Both the position numbers and the translations under genes were made by a program. A DNA stretch of 64,000 bases from Hippophae tibetana (Eukaryota > Streptophyta > Magnoliopsida > Rosales > Elaeagnaceae): the NCBI GenBank assembly GCA_037013495.1, contig CM072807.1:2267001-2331000 (forward strand), read 5' to 3'. The notes under the pieces are model-generated. The model did no database searches. It was given only the letters and a program-made list of their open reading frames with translations, and was not told the origin of the DNA. Shown one piece after another: positions 14,345 to 26,499 of this stretch (positions within the stretch are counted from its first letter, which is position 1; each line of letters starts with the position of its first letter).

Positions 14345-14487
14345 AATATAGAAAAATTCTAAAAAATATATGTTTTCATAACCTTTCACTAAAAAGTTCA
14401 TATTTTAATATTTTTAATACAAAAAATACTACTTATTTAATAAAATAAATAAATATTAAGCATAAAAATATATTGATAGAGTTATCA
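14345..14487 (-). repeat. Terminal direct repeat (5' LTR-like) of the first Athila-like element
   Basis: Partner of 7548-7709. Both end in GAGTTATCA on the plus strand, the reverse complement of the TGATAACTC start found in many plant Ty3 elements. No clear flanking target-site duplication was found. Confidence 0.6.
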
Positions 14488-16227
14488 ATCTTTACTCAAA
14501 TAATACAAATATTATGTAAAGTTTGTATCTTTGTTTAAAATATTATCATAATTATTTTTGTTATTGTCACAATAAAAGTGTGTGAATTGTATATCATATC
14601 AATACAATTAATTATATTTGAGTGTTATTATTATTGATAAAATTATTATTAATAAATAATTTGTGATAACAACAATTTTAGTTATAGTAATAATGTTAAA
14701 TTTATTTTATTTTCTTAAAAATTACACGAAACCACCTCATATAGTTTTTATAGAATCTAGGTTGATGAGAAAGTCTTGGGTGGAAAGTGGTGGTACATCT
14801 TTTGAGTTTAAGCCGTTTGTTTTTTAATAAAGATAAATTTTTTTCAAGAAAAGATGTGGCATCAACGGCCCAAAACAAGGGGTATATTGCTTCCGACTGT
14901 TTTGCCCTTGTTTAGACGAAGCTCGCTGCATATCATTGGGCGGACAACTCACTTGAAATTAATCTACCATTTAGTATTATTTTGAAAATACAAAGCTTTT
15001 TTTAACAACTGAAGTTAGTATTTTAAGAAAATTAAACTTTATGAAATTATTGTGGTATATTAAATTGTTTTTATACTACAAGCTATTGTTATACAATAAT
15101 TTATGTTTCATGTAATTATTATAGATCAAGAATAAATAAATCATACCATTTTAACTAATTATTATCAATCATATTAATTATTATACAATAACAATTTGTA
15201 GTGTAAAAAATATATTTTAAATTAATTTAATATAAAAACATGTAAATTTATGAATAGCATAAAAAAGGTGTGTAAATTTCTTTAAAAAAAAAGTTATGTA
15301 TAGTATTAAATAAATATAAACAATATATCAAGGGGTGGTTATCTGTCCCAATTTTTTTTTAAATGCCACTTCATATCGACCAATCCTCAATAACATGTGG
15401 TAGAAAGGTGGGAAAAAATTGTGTTAAAAATATGTAAAAATCAAATTGATTATAAATATTTAAAATTATATGACATTGAATAATAACATAGATAAACATA
15501 TCCTTATACCTGCAATTTTGTACATAAATATTGTGTTTTCTATCAATATTTCCCGTTATATATTACAAGAATTTAAGTGAGATAGATACAAATTTGTTTA
15601 AAAATATTTTTTAGTAGATCATATAAGATAACTATTGATTAATTTAATATTTTTAATTATAATTTAGATGTATTTAAAAAATTAAACTTTATATTCTATT
15701 ATATTTTTGATTCATATTTAAAAAAAAAATTTCATCTTTATTATAAAAAAATAATGATGATAATAATAATAATAAATAATCTCAAGAGTAAAAAGACCCC
15801 TAAATACATTCTAACTTTAGCAATTGTCAACATTCTTCTCAAACCGAAGATTAACATGTATTTTTGGTTTTGCTTTATTGGTAGAGACCCAAAATTAATT
15901 AAATAAATAATAGCCACCAAATCTATGAATTGAACGTTTATTTTGCTTTTAAACAGCATTTTGTTTGTTTTAGTACTCTATCTAGCTTTTGAACCCCTTC
16001 TTCTCTTTCTTTATGAATTTAATTTCTTATCTTACAAAGAAATTCAAACACTAGTCGAATTTAAATTATGGGAACTATGAAAAACTTGTTGTAGCGAAAG
16101 AAAAACAAAAACAAAGAAAAATTCCATATACATATTTTTTTCAAGAAATATATAATACTTGTTAATTTGTTTTAAATTCAATTTCCCAATTAAGTTTACC
16201 AAAGAGAGTGTTGTCTTAATTGTTCAA
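14488..16227. other. Intergenic sequence upstream of the RIC gene
   Basis: Mostly A/T rich. A mixed-composition patch at about 14750-14960 resembles the stretch left of the Athila-like insertion in base content. A short ATA/ATG microsatellite lies at about 15750-15777. The last 200 bases are A-rich leader-like sequence before the ATG at 16228. No other gene seen. Confidence 0.5.
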
Positions 16228-18292
16228 ATGTCGAACAATAATACGAAGATGAAGGGCCTCTTGAAAGGTCTTAGATACATCTCTCAAATATTTGGTACCT
16301 ACTTTATTAATTAATTTATTTTTTCAGTTTCTTTATGAGCATTAATTATAATGAGATTGATGTCTCTCTCTCTCTCTCTCTCTCTCTCTAATCTTTATCT
16401 TCAAATTAATTAATGTTCTTAATTCAAATGAAGTGCAACCTAGTTCTTTTGATTGAATGTTTCTATTTAAATTACATATAATTATGTGATTATTTTGTAG
16501 AAAACGACCAAAAAAATAATGACATGCAGATTGGTTTTCCAACTGATGTAAAACATGTAGCTCATATAGGATGGGATGGTCCATCTGTAACTTCCCCAAG
16601 CTGGGTAATTTTTTTTTTCTTTTTTTTATTATAATGATTAAAAATATCAAACCCAAAACTTTGTTCTTTTTATTTGTTTAGTTTCAGTTTCATTTGTGTA
16701 ATTAATTAGCATAAACCAGTATAATGTCGTACTTTGCTTCAGATGAACGGATTTAAAGATCCAGAGGGATATGGGAATGGTGGTTCTGGTGAAGCTAAAG
16801 CTGATGGTACCTTTAAATTGGCCTCCCAAGGTAAGATAACTACTTCTTTCCATTATTATACTAATACTGATTACAATTACTTTAGTTAATATAATAGTAA
16901 TGAAATGATTTTTTAATCTTATATTTAATTACATTTTAAGGTTATTATTATATAATAAAAATTTCATTAATTACAAAATAATTGTAACAATTGCCCACAA
17001 TATGGATCCTCCTGTATCTCTTGTTACATTAATCCCTAAACCTATGTATCTCTTGTTACAATTCCTAAACCTACAATGTCTTTAATCTTGTATGACAAAC
17101 AGCTTTTCTTAGTTATGTACACAAACTTCATTTCTTCCTTTTTATTTGGGCTTTGAAAAAAATTTCAACCAGTATGTTGGACCAAGCAAGAGTATCATCC
17201 GAGTTTCTACATTTCTTTCCATGTACTAACTCATTGCAATTATGTCATATTATCCATGTTAGCTAGGTAACAAAATTATCCAGCCTATTCAGTAAAGCTA
17301 CATATATAGCCACATACTATTCCATATATCTCTGTAAATTGCAAACTATCAATTTGTTCCATAAGTGTTTTAAAAAATAGATTTGTACCATAATTTTCTC
17401 GCACCATTACACCTCCATGTAGCATGAGCTCCATCTTCAGGAACACTATTACAAATTGAGAACCAAGGATAGTCCACAACTTTCCTTTTAAAGATATTAA
17501 TATACATTGGTAGAAATCTCAGCACTAATTCTGCTTATCAGTATTACTATAACCAGCCCCCATATCTTCAACTATGTTGAACAATCTCCTTTTATGCTCT
17601 GTTATGTTAGCCAATAGGAGCTTTTAACATAAAGATATCTCTGCCATAAAAGAATTTATATGTAATGTTTTTTGTTGAAACTATAGTAAAATATCCCAGT
17701 ATAAGAAAGCCAAGGATAACCATACCGTAATTTTTCACATAAAATTACGGTATTATTAAAACATATTTAAAATAATTTTGACATATTACATGATATAAGT
17801 ATTATATGTGAAAAATTGATATAAATTTATATGATATTGACATTATATATGCATTCCCGAGTAGAATTATTATTTAAAAAATATGTAGGTTCACATCGGA
17901 GATCAACAAGATCCTCATCAAATTCTTCAGGGAGAGACGGTGACATACCGCAATCATCAAGGCGGCAACATCCAACAGGCAGACGAGGTGGTGGAAGTGA
18001 TTCGCCGGCTAGGGAAAAGTCGGAGAAGACGAAGAGGCGTTCCTCGAAGAATTCAAATAGGGATTCAATGGATAGCCCCAAAAATATGACACGAAGATCC
18101 CTGGAATATTCAAGCACTGGAAGTGATGTATCAGCAAGAAACCCACCAGCCATCCCAAAGAAAACCAGGAGAAAGAAATCTAAAGAAAATTGTGTTGAAG
18201 GCTCTCCAAAAACAAGATCAAAAGCCCAAGTTTCAGACCAACTAGCCCGCTCTGATTCTGTACCTGACCCATTTGAAAAACCATTTATATAG
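16228..18292 (+). CDS. ROP-interactive CRIB motif-containing protein (RIC family), 4 exons, 220 aa
   Basis: RIC proteins bind the GTP form of plant ROP/RAC small GTPases through a CRIB motif and link them to cytoskeleton and polar-growth outputs at the plasma membrane. Exons: 16228-16294, 16501-16604, 16743-16830 and 17889-18292; the phases join cleanly and total 663 nt including stop. The CRIB motif is complete at residues 33-49 (IGFPTDVKHVAHIGWDG). It is preceded by the family's N-terminal block MKGLLKGLRYISQIF and followed by SPSWMNGF. The rest is a basic Ser/Arg/Lys-rich, probably disordered tail (residues about 87-220) with clusters such as KKTRRKKSK. Of two in-frame Met codons (1 and 8), the first is taken; the second begins the conserved block and could also serve. 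Intron 1 carries a (TC)n run. It is closest by memory to the RIC1/RIC10/RIC11 type; I cannot choose among them. Confidence 0.92.
16362..16389. repeat. (TC)n microsatellite in RIC intron 1
   Basis: About 14 uninterrupted CT dinucleotides, lying about 70 bp inside the first intron of the RIC gene. It could be length-variable between individuals. Confidence 0.95.
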
Positions 18293-19134
18293 AAGCTTAG
18301 GATATAAGATCTTTTTCTTGAAATCCTTTGAGATTGCAATTGGGTGTTCTTTAGTTTATTAGAACCCTTTTTAGTTGGAAACTAATTTTTTATTTATTTA
18401 TTTGATTAAAATTATTCATGGAGGCTTGTATAATATCTATGGATCACTCTCAATTCCTTTTCTTCTTCATTCACGTAATATATTATTATTTGTTTGTTTA
18501 TGTAGGCTGGAACGAGAAGGAAGATTTTGTTCTAGTTAGTTCTCTATAGTTTCACAGAAAATTGTAACATTTGTTGAGAAAGTAAAAGAAAATTAAATTT
18601 GAATAATGAAATTTTGACTGAAAATTTATTGTATTAGAATATACAGAAAGGAATAACATTGAAGTGTTCTTTGAAATAAGGACAATGCATGTTGCCTTGT
18701 CATTTCTTCTCTTGTAGTTCAAATAGCTCAAAATAAAATAATGAATGTATACAACAATTCCCCAAAAAAACAAATTATATTTGTAAAAATCAGCACCACG
18801 AGGACCATGCTAGCTATTTTAAGTTACAAGAAGTAAAATAATGAAGAAATTACCAAATTTGAAAATGTTAAGCGAAAAGTTCATGATGATATAACATAGA
18901 AGAAATAGAAACTATGATAATTATAGTTACTCTTTTCATTGACAGAACTCACAGGTTACATTTTTGCCAGTCACTTTAACATCCCAAATTTACTTTTTCT
19001 ACTCTTTTGTTAGACCCAATAAAACTATATTTAACAATCTAATCTCACAGATCAAAGTTCAAAAAAAGAAAAATCAGATACGATGAAAAGGGGAAAAAAG
19101 ATAAAGAAAAGGAGGGATGTGGTTTCTAATATTC
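18293..19134. other. Convergent intergenic region (3' UTRs of RIC and LRR genes)
   Basis: Sequence between two genes that point toward each other. It must hold both 3' UTRs and polyadenylation signals; several AATAAA-like words occur. No coding frame is convincing. Confidence 0.5.
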
Positions 19135-20586
19135 CTAGGAATAAAGAGAAACTAACATACGGAAGAACACTAAACAGATGGGCAAGAAATAAACATCATG
19201 AATTGGAGAAACCCCATTATTGAGAAGAGCAGGGTTGGGTCTATGAGGTTTCTTGCACATCTTTAATTGACCTAAATTTCTGGTTTTGTTAATTGAAATG
19301 AAAGCTGCTTCTTCAACACAAAGTTCTGGATTATCTCCCAACTTAAGATTGTGTCCAATTTTAGAAGAAAACTTGGCTGATAATAGGACTCTACCACTTA
19401 AGTTGTTATTCTCCAAATTAATCTCATTCACAAACTCCAAAAGCCCAAATTCCTCAGGTACTGTCCCTTCAAGCTTGTTATTGTCAAGACCCAGATAACA
19501 GAGACTTTTCAGATGTAATCCCATTGAAGGAGGAATTTTTCCCATCAGTCCCATGTCTGAAAATCCTATTCCCAAAATACCCTCAAGATTTTCCCAAATT
19601 TCTGGAATTTTCCCTCCCAGTTTGTTGCCACTCATAAACAACTCTCTTAATCTGGGCATTTCAGCTAAAAACAGGGGGATTCCAAAGTTACCAAAACGGT
19701 TGTAGCTTAAATCCATAAACTCCAAGTTTTGTAAAGATTTCAAACTCTCTGGTATTTTACCTGAAAACCCATTAAAGCTTAAGTCCATCTTAAAAAGCTC
19801 CACGAGGTTACCCATAGCTTCTGGAACACTTCCTTCAAAGTAGTTGTTGCTCAAATCAAGAACCTTCAGTTTCTTCAAATGAGCCAAAGTCACTGGCATT
19901 TCACCACTTAATTTATTTCTCGAAAGCGTAAGCTCTTCCAGGCTGACCAAATCACCAACCACATCTGGGATTTCCCCATAAACTCCATTTCCGGTCAGAA
20001 CAACCCTCCTCAAACTCGTGAAATTACGAAGAATTCCACTCAAAGACCCAACCAAAGACGGATTATCTACCAACACAAGCTCCTCCAGAGTTGAGGCATA
20101 ACTCGGCTTAATATCAGGAACCAAAACGCGCTTCTCAGTAAAGCACTTGTAGAAGAAAAGCTTCCGAAGATACTTGAAAGAGCTAAAGAGAAGTGGACTG
20201 AGCGTAGAGTTGGCAGAACAAGGTGGGTTCGGAGTATAATCCGAGACAAACCCAAAACTTAATTCGGTGACATGAACCGATTCAGCCGAAGAAGGTTCGT
20301 CATCGTCGGAAAAGTAGTCACAAACGACGCCGTGGGGAGCAGAAGAACAGAGATCATCAGTGAAGAGAGAACGCCAAAGAATATTTGAGTTAATAGACTC
20401 AAGAACAGAGTAAACCGCGTGTTGTTCAGCTGAGTTGAGAACGGGAAGGTCTTGCCCGAGCGAAATGGGCAAAAGGGTAAAGAAAACAGTGAGGAAAAGT
20501 AATGAAAAGAAGCTAAAAGTGAGATTTGAATGAAACAGAGCCATTGGCAAAAGAGAAGATGAAGAGATAGATAGGGTTGTTGACAA
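19135..20586 (-). CDS. LRR receptor-like protein, PIRIFORMOSPORA INDICA-INSENSITIVE 2 (PII-2)-like, single exon, 483 aa
   Basis: A secreted or surface-anchored leucine-rich-repeat protein without a kinase. Residues about 15-44 form a signal peptide (hydrophobic FSFFSLLFLTVFFTLLPI, then LGQ). A cysteine-containing N-terminal cap follows (DLCSSAPHGVVCDYF and NPPCSAN). About ten LRRs run from residue 140 to 400 with the plant LxxLxxLxLxxNxLxGxIP consensus, for example LVSLEELTLSRNKLSGEMP. A Cys-bearing cap (NPELCVEEA, LKMCKK) and a short hydrophobic C-terminus (VYFLPICLVFFRMLVSL) end the protein. The tail could be a transmembrane or GPI signal. Start: the ORF opens at 20586; the Met at codon 15 (MALFHSN) sits directly before the signal peptide and may be the true start. 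The layout matches the PII-2 family, whose founding member was found through root colonisation by a beneficial fungus. The ligand is unknown, and close relatives include other LRR-only receptor proteins. Confidence 0.88.
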   Translation of the reverse strand: MSTTLSISSSSLLPMALFHSNLTFSFFSLLFLTVFFTLLPISLGQDLPVLNSAEQHAVYSVLESINSNILWRSLFTDDLCSSAPHGVVCDYFSDDDEPSSAESVHVTELSFGFVSDYTPNPPCSANSTLSPLLFSSFKYLRKLFFYKCFTEKRVLVPDIKPSYASTLEELVLVDNPSLVGSLSGILRNFTSLRRVVLTGNGVYGEIPDVVGDLVSLEELTLSRNKLSGEMPVTLAHLKKLKVLDLSNNYFEGSVPEAMGNLVELFKMDLSFNGFSGKIPESLKSLQNLEFMDLSYNRFGNFGIPLFLAEMPRLRELFMSGNKLGGKIPEIWENLEGILGIGFSDMGLMGKIPPSMGLHLKSLCYLGLDNNKLEGTVPEEFGLLEFVNEINLENNNLSGRVLLSAKFSSKIGHNLKLGDNPELCVEEAAFISINKTRNLGQLKMCKKPHRPNPALLNNGVSPIHDVYFLPICLVFFRMLVSLYS

Positions 20587-21239
20587 AATGAGTGGTAAGT
20601 GTAGTTAATATATAATAAGAGGAAAGATTGGAAATGGGAGAGATAAGAGAATAGAGAAGGACAGGGATGTTGGAGAATAATGGTGAAAGAGTACTGAGGG
20701 AGATCTCTGACACAGAAAAATGCAGAACAAGAGTGGTGGAGTGGTGAGTGGTGGTGGGATTGTTGCCAGAATAGTTACTACTTGGTACTATTATTGGTTG
20801 TTGGTCATGGTAAAAAAGTGTGAACTCTTTTTTTATTTTTTATTTTTTTTTACGTGTTATTTTCTTGTACTCTTTTCATATTCTTTTGTAAGTTTTTTTT
20901 TTCTACCTCGAATTTTGTTAAATTATGAAATAAGTAGCATTAATAATATTTTTTATTTTTATTTGTATCATTTTTTAAATTAAAATTTAATACATATTAT
21001 TAAAAAAATAAAAAATATATTATTAATACGGTTAACATTAATTTGGAACCATCGTAGCGTTAGTGCACTTCTTTTCATAAAAAAATCAAATGCACGTTTA
21101 TTTATAAAGCGAGAAATATAAGTAAATTTATTTATATATTACTTTTATTTAAAAAATATGTTTTTTAGGTACATTTGTCTATTAAACAAGTAAAAATGAG
21201 AAAAAAAAATTATGAATTCATTTATCTTGGTTTATTTGT
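20587..21239. other. Promoter side of the LRR gene, then AT-rich DNA
   Basis: Purine-rich leader-like DNA directly upstream of the LRR start (minus-strand gene), turning A/T rich after about 20830. No separate gene supported. Confidence 0.45.
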
Positions 21240-21545
21240 AAAGTCGGTTAGGTAATTATTTAATAAATTTTGAAAATATATATGATAATTTTTTACTCAA
21301 AATTGATTATATTTATTTAATTAATTAATTAATATATTTATTAAATTAAATTATATGTTAATCAATAATTAGTGTTTGTTAAGAAATTTAAAAAAAAATT
21401 AAAAAAAATAATTTTTTTTTATATTTTTTAATATCCGTCCCAAACTGTAACGATTTTTGAACGATTTCAAATACAGATATATAATTCAATTTAAGAAAAA
21501 TTATATTAAAAATCGTCCCCACTCGTACCATGTCCATCCCTAGAA
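21240..21545. repeat. Dispersed repeat, copy 1
   Basis: This stretch shares an ordered set of blocks with 49660-50190. These include an ATTAATTAA-rich part with ATTAGTGTTT, then TTTTTTAATA followed by ATCGTCC or TCCGTCCCA, then GGATACAGAT-like and AATTATATTAAAAAT blocks. Copy 1 ends in TCGTCCCCACTCG and a GTCCATCCCTAG word. The TCCATCCCTA/GTCCCCA type end is seen in common plant dispersed repeats. Non-coding; family not identified. Confidence 0.6.
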
Positions 21546-23911
21546 ACAAGCATATAATAACAAATATATATTTTTTATTAAATATAATCCAATAATAATA
21601 TAAAAAATTATATGTTTGTAATTTTTGATAGGTATAGATATATATATATATAAATAAAATAATAATTAAAAAATTACATAAATTATTTTGATTAAAATTA
21701 AATAATTTTATTATTATTTAATGTATAACTTTGGATATTAGAAAAAAAAAATTGTTTAAATTTTATTGATTTTTTTTAAAATTTGAAAGAAAAATTTCTA
21801 ATTTTTAATTAAATATTAATTTTTTAACTATATATCTATTGAAATATATAACATATAAATAACAAATATGTTATACTATTATATTTAAAGAAAAAAGAGA
21901 AATGGAATAAAAAACTTACTTGGTACATATTTTTATATTTTTTTTACAAACAAATAAATTTAAATAATATTTTTTTATAAAAAAATATACTTAAAAATAT
22001 ATGTTTTAATCTATGATACTAAACAACTATCTTTGATTTCGAGAAAGGGACCATTACACTGTTCACACTTTTATAAAACTATAAAGTATAACTTCTAAGC
22101 AATAACCTTTTAAGGGGCATATATATTATGTAAAAAATAATGGAAAAATAAAAAAAACTAAATCCCTAAAATTTATGACATTTTTTTCAAACTATAATAT
22201 GTAACTTATAATCAATAAATTTTTAAGCAGCATTTTATGTAAATATATTATATAAATTACTTATTGTGATAATTATTCAAATATGAAGGGATTATTTCCA
22301 AAGATTTTAATTTAATAAAAATTAAAATTTTGAGTTAAATTTATCAAATTTAAAACATTAAAAAATAAATTATATAAATTAAAAATAAAGTAATAATATT
22401 TTAGATTATGAAATAAATGAATTTATAAGCCTTAATATAAACCTATAAAGTATAGCTTATAAGCTATAACCTTTTTAAGTGGTTACTATGCAAAAATATC
22501 GATATTATTTTAAATTTGTCTTAATTATAAAAAAAATTATTACTATTATAATAAGAATAAATAAAAAATTTATTTTATCCTTAATATTAATTATACATTA
22601 ATATCATTATTATTAATAAGAATAATTTATATTTTGTTAATATTACTTAATACATTATTTTCCAAGATGAAAAAAGGAAATTCACGATTAAAAATTAAAT
22701 AAAACTCTAAAATCTTCAATATTTTAATTTTATTTTTATTCACGTGTAAAAGTAATTTTATTTAAGTTATTAATATCTATTTTAATTAATTTTAATAAGA
22801 ATGATAACCCTAAATTATTAAAATTTATTAAAATCGATATAAATAACCTAAATAATACTTAAAAGTACCTTGCAATTTATATTATTAAAAATGTTAACTG
22901 TATTACTGGATCAACTAGAGGAAGAGATGGAAAAGTTCAGTATAAAATTTGTTAACGTAAACCATACTCGCTAATATGATTATTAACTCAATGATAGAAG
23001 AATTTACGCAAAACTTAATGAACAAAAATGGAATCCAGCCAGAAAAAAATTGCAGGCAAATTTTCCAATCAATTGAGATCTTGTAGCTCTTTATTTCTAA
23101 CCAAATAATTATTGAAAATCTGGGGAATCCATTCATGTTCTGGATAATAGCTAGGAAGCCTTTAATGATTATTTTTTTAATAATAGAAGCTAGTGTTTTT
23201 ATTTATTTAATTTTACATTAAAAATAATAATTTTTTTTTTCTATATTATAAAGTGCTTGTTTCGTGTTATTTTGAGATATCATCAAATATTTCTACCGCA
23301 AAAAAGAAAAAAAGAAGAAGAGCTTCTTAGGAAAACCCTGACAAAAGAAAAAGATAAAGAAACACTCGAAGACAAAGAAACAAAAGTTAGAAAAGTGTAT
23401 GTCTGTACAGTGTAAACTTCAAATCGTAAAGGACGTAGACTAATATAAATTGGTAATCGGAAAAACAAAATCAGAAATGACAGATTTTTCCTCACCCCTA
23501 ACAGAATTTAAAAGGTACTACTAGCTAGCTGTCTAAATCGTACAAAGTGTATCAGTCCAAGCGAAATGGAAGGGTAAAAGAAAATTCATATCTACCCTAA
23601 TATATAATTTACATTGAAATAATTATATTTAACATAATATATATATATAAATAAATTATAAGGTTAATCATAATTATTATAAAATTGTAATATATAAAGT
23701 ATTAAAAAATATTTATTTTTATTAAAATATGTGATGAAATATTTTTTTAGATTAATAAAATTTTAATTTTTTAATAATTAATAATTAATAAAAAGAAAAA
23801 ATAATATTATTAATTAAAAATATATTTTAGAAATAATGAATTTTAAGAGCGGTTATTCGTATTTCGTAGTAGTGTTACTTGGGAAACCGTAAAAGTTAAC
23901 AGCCGGCGAAG
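21546..23911. other. AT-rich intergenic DNA
   Basis: Long A/T-rich spacer with many poly-A and poly-T runs and small open frames no better than chance. I see no gene, RNA gene or clear element. Confidence 0.5.
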
Positions 23912-23972
23912 CCGACATTAACCTGCGGAATATGCAGCCCCAAGCCGACAAAATCAAGCCGTAGTTGCCGAC
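23912..23972. promoter_or_regulatory. Cluster of three CCGAC (DRE/CRT core) motifs in a GC-richer island
   Basis: CCGAC cores lie at 23912-23916, 23945-23949 and 23968-23972, the first two within AGCCGACA, which fits the RCCGAC core bound by plant CBF/DREB factors. A CCAAT word follows at about 23977. The island (about 23860-24050) stands out from the A/T-rich surroundings, yet no gene starts beside it; the nearest start is the LRR gene 3.3 kb to the left. Motifs are seen; function is inferred and weak. Confidence 0.3.
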
Positions 23973-26499
23973 TTGTCCAATGAAAATGACACCTAACTAA
24001 TCACACATCTGACCATACTTACACAAGTCGTGTTCTTAGTGGATTAGGAATCAACTCTTCTTCTTCTTTTCTTTTTTTTGGCTCAAAAGGAATCAATTGT
24101 TACAAGGGTGGGTTATTTACGCATTTGGTTTATGTAAATTTTTGAAATTGATAAAAATAAATTTTATTTTTAAGACATTTTTTTAATGTAATTAGTTATT
24201 TAAAATTTATATTTTTTATAATTGTAATATATATTTTATAATAAATATTAAAAAAATTATTGAATAAAAAATGATAATATAATTTGAAACAACATTCAAA
24301 CCATTAAACACATTATATATTTAAAAACTAAATTAAAACTAATAAATTGATGTAGTAATAATATATATGTGAGTAAATATATAAAAACATTTCTTAATAA
24401 TTTCATATTACAACTTGCGTTAATGTTTTATTATCGTAATCGAAACAATAATTATTTAATAACAATAGATATTGAAATATAATTGTAAAGATTTATCATA
24501 TAAACAAAAAACTAACTTTGAGTCATTTTAAACCTAAATGTTCTTTATAAAACTAAATTAAATAAAGCATTCTAATGATACAAACAAAATAAATTTTAAA
24601 TAATTAATTCTAAATTAATAGACACAAATTACATAGAGTAAAACCTTTCTAAGATGAGATTGTCAATACTCATCATCTTACTTGTTTTAGATCAAATATT
24701 ATTTTTATGTAATTTGAATATGTAATTTGAAATGAAAGAGGAGTGAATATTTTGTGAAAAACATAAAACTAATATATTTAAAAATTATACTAACAAAAAT
24801 AACATTATCAATACTAATTTATATTAGAAATTTTCAAAGGTAACATGGAATTTCACAATTAGTTCTCTCCGATCATATGGAACATAAAGGGGCCCACAAC
24901 TCTTTTATGAAAATAATTTTTTTTAAATATAATTATTTATAATTTTTAATTTTTAAAAATAACACATTTTATATTTAGATCATATATTTTTTCTTTCATT
25001 TTTAAACAACCACGTTATTCAATTAGGTTAAAAATAATTCCTTCCACCCCAATCCCTACACAAGTAATAGAAAAAAGAAAAAAAAAAGGATATACAATAA
25101 AATCCTAAAAACAAAGAAATGTTCTTCTAAATATTTATTTGTGAATTCTAATTCATGAAAATAGTCTATTATTTTATATTAAACGTCGTCTAAAGAAAAG
25201 TCATTTAAATTAAACTATGATTATTTAAATTTATTTAATTTTAAACTTCATACAATTTGATATTATTAAATATTATTACAATGTTAGTTTTATTGTTATA
25301 AATTTTAGGGATGTAATATTATAAATATATGTTTTTTTTTCATGAATGAATTTAAAAATGAAATTATATATCTAAAGTAGATTATACCATATAACTAAAC
25401 CAATAAACGGCTTTAACTTAGTAAATTTGTTTTACAAAAATCCATTTAAGTCCACTTGATTAAACAAAAAATAAAAAATTTAACCCTTTATTTCATGAAT
25501 ATGTCAACTTAGATATTTTGCAAGAGAAATTATATTACGGGCCCTGAACCATTATTGATGTAGGGCTGTAGGCCAATCAATAATCAAATTTTGCTTTGAA
25601 TTATATGACTTTTACAATTTGTAGAACACCACAGATCAGATGGGAGGTTGTAGAATAGGGGCAGCTAAAGAGGAAACAGTTGATGATAATGGTGAGACTT
25701 GGGAGGCAAAAAGTTTTATTTTTATGTGAGGAAAAACTACCACAATGACAATGTATGAGTATACATCGCTTCTGGACATGTTTGGTTGGTACCCATTCCT
25801 TTTCAAGGACAAAACACAGATTGCGATATACAAGTTCAAGTATCTCTTAGAATATCAAATCCCAAGTAATTGCATGAGGGATATACAAAAATACAAAATG
25901 ATCATAACTAAAACAAACTGCAGTAATTCATACGCTCCACTTGAACGTGCTTCTCTTAAAAGTGCTTTCAAGAAACTAGTTTTAAGATAAGCATTCAAGT
26001 ATTTGAGATGAAAATATTAAAAGTGATTTTAAGTGACACTTCAGTAATTTTTTTAATAAGAGAACCATTCAAAACTACTACTCTCAAAAGTAATTATATA
26101 AACTTCTCATAAAAGCATTAATATTGCTTCTCAAAAGTTTAGAAGCACTTCTTTTGAATATTGCAAAACAGTGTTTTGGGCTAATAGGAAGCCGATACAA
26201 AAGGACCCCACATATCATGATTGCAATTAGCAGCAGTGAATAAGAATGAACAGTTATTGCCCAGATATACCCGTCATTACAGAACCATTGAAACTCAAAA
26301 TTTCATCCAAATAAATTTGAAAACATAACTAGAAATTATTGACAGTTATTATTTGGAAAAATTTCTTGAGCACCAGTTCTTGTTTTAGCTCAAGCCATAC
26401 GCTCGTGTATTTCAATAGTAAAAGCACGATTGGTGCACAATGCTTAGCCAAAAAAATAATCATTGTCAAGATAAAACAATATGAAACGTGGGGATTTCC
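23973..26499. other. Intergenic DNA before the succinyl-CoA ligase 3' end
   Basis: A/T-rich to about 25500, then mixed composition. The stretch 26230-26499 is probably the 3' UTR and flank of the minus-strand succinyl-CoA ligase gene. Small open frames near 25745 and 26339 lack family features. Confidence 0.45.

Larger units (their letters stand above)
7548..14487 (-). mobile_element. Athila-like Ty3 (gypsy) LTR retrotransposon, old and broken
   Basis: A fossil element reading on the minus strand. Parts in element order: gag remains about 13.1-14.0 kb (a residue pattern around FYNSFNAKTRTIVDAIAN, typical of plant Athila gag); aspartic-protease region about 12.4-13.0 kb (LHINIPFVDALKQMSSYAKF linker, then a VPIIL-type block seen here as IPIILDRPFLA); reverse transcriptase about 11.0-11.7 kb; RNase H about 10.7-11.0 kb (ELMYDASNFSIGFFLG, EKELLAIVYAFEKF); integrase about 9.2-10.5 kb (zinc-finger segment with HCHSSNYKGHFG and a C-terminal part with GTWLGPFTI). 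A noncoding stretch of about 1.4 kb follows. Next to the left terminal repeat, the minus strand reads TAAGTTTAGGGGTG, a polypurine-tract-like sequence. No primer-binding site is recognisable. The element carries many breaks and is clearly not functional. The age looks considerable; I cannot compute it. Confidence 0.85.

Noticed and set aside
17827-18339. Long minus-strand open frame (170 codons) over the last RIC exon
   Set aside because: It is the shadow of the Ser/Arg-rich RIC exon on the other strand; the plus strand carries the CRIB protein with matching splice phases.
23283-23495. Minus-strand 70-codon hydrophobic/Ser-rich frame
   Set aside because: Repetitive Ser/Phe composition from purine-rich plus-strand DNA, with no start context, domain or neighbouring exons.
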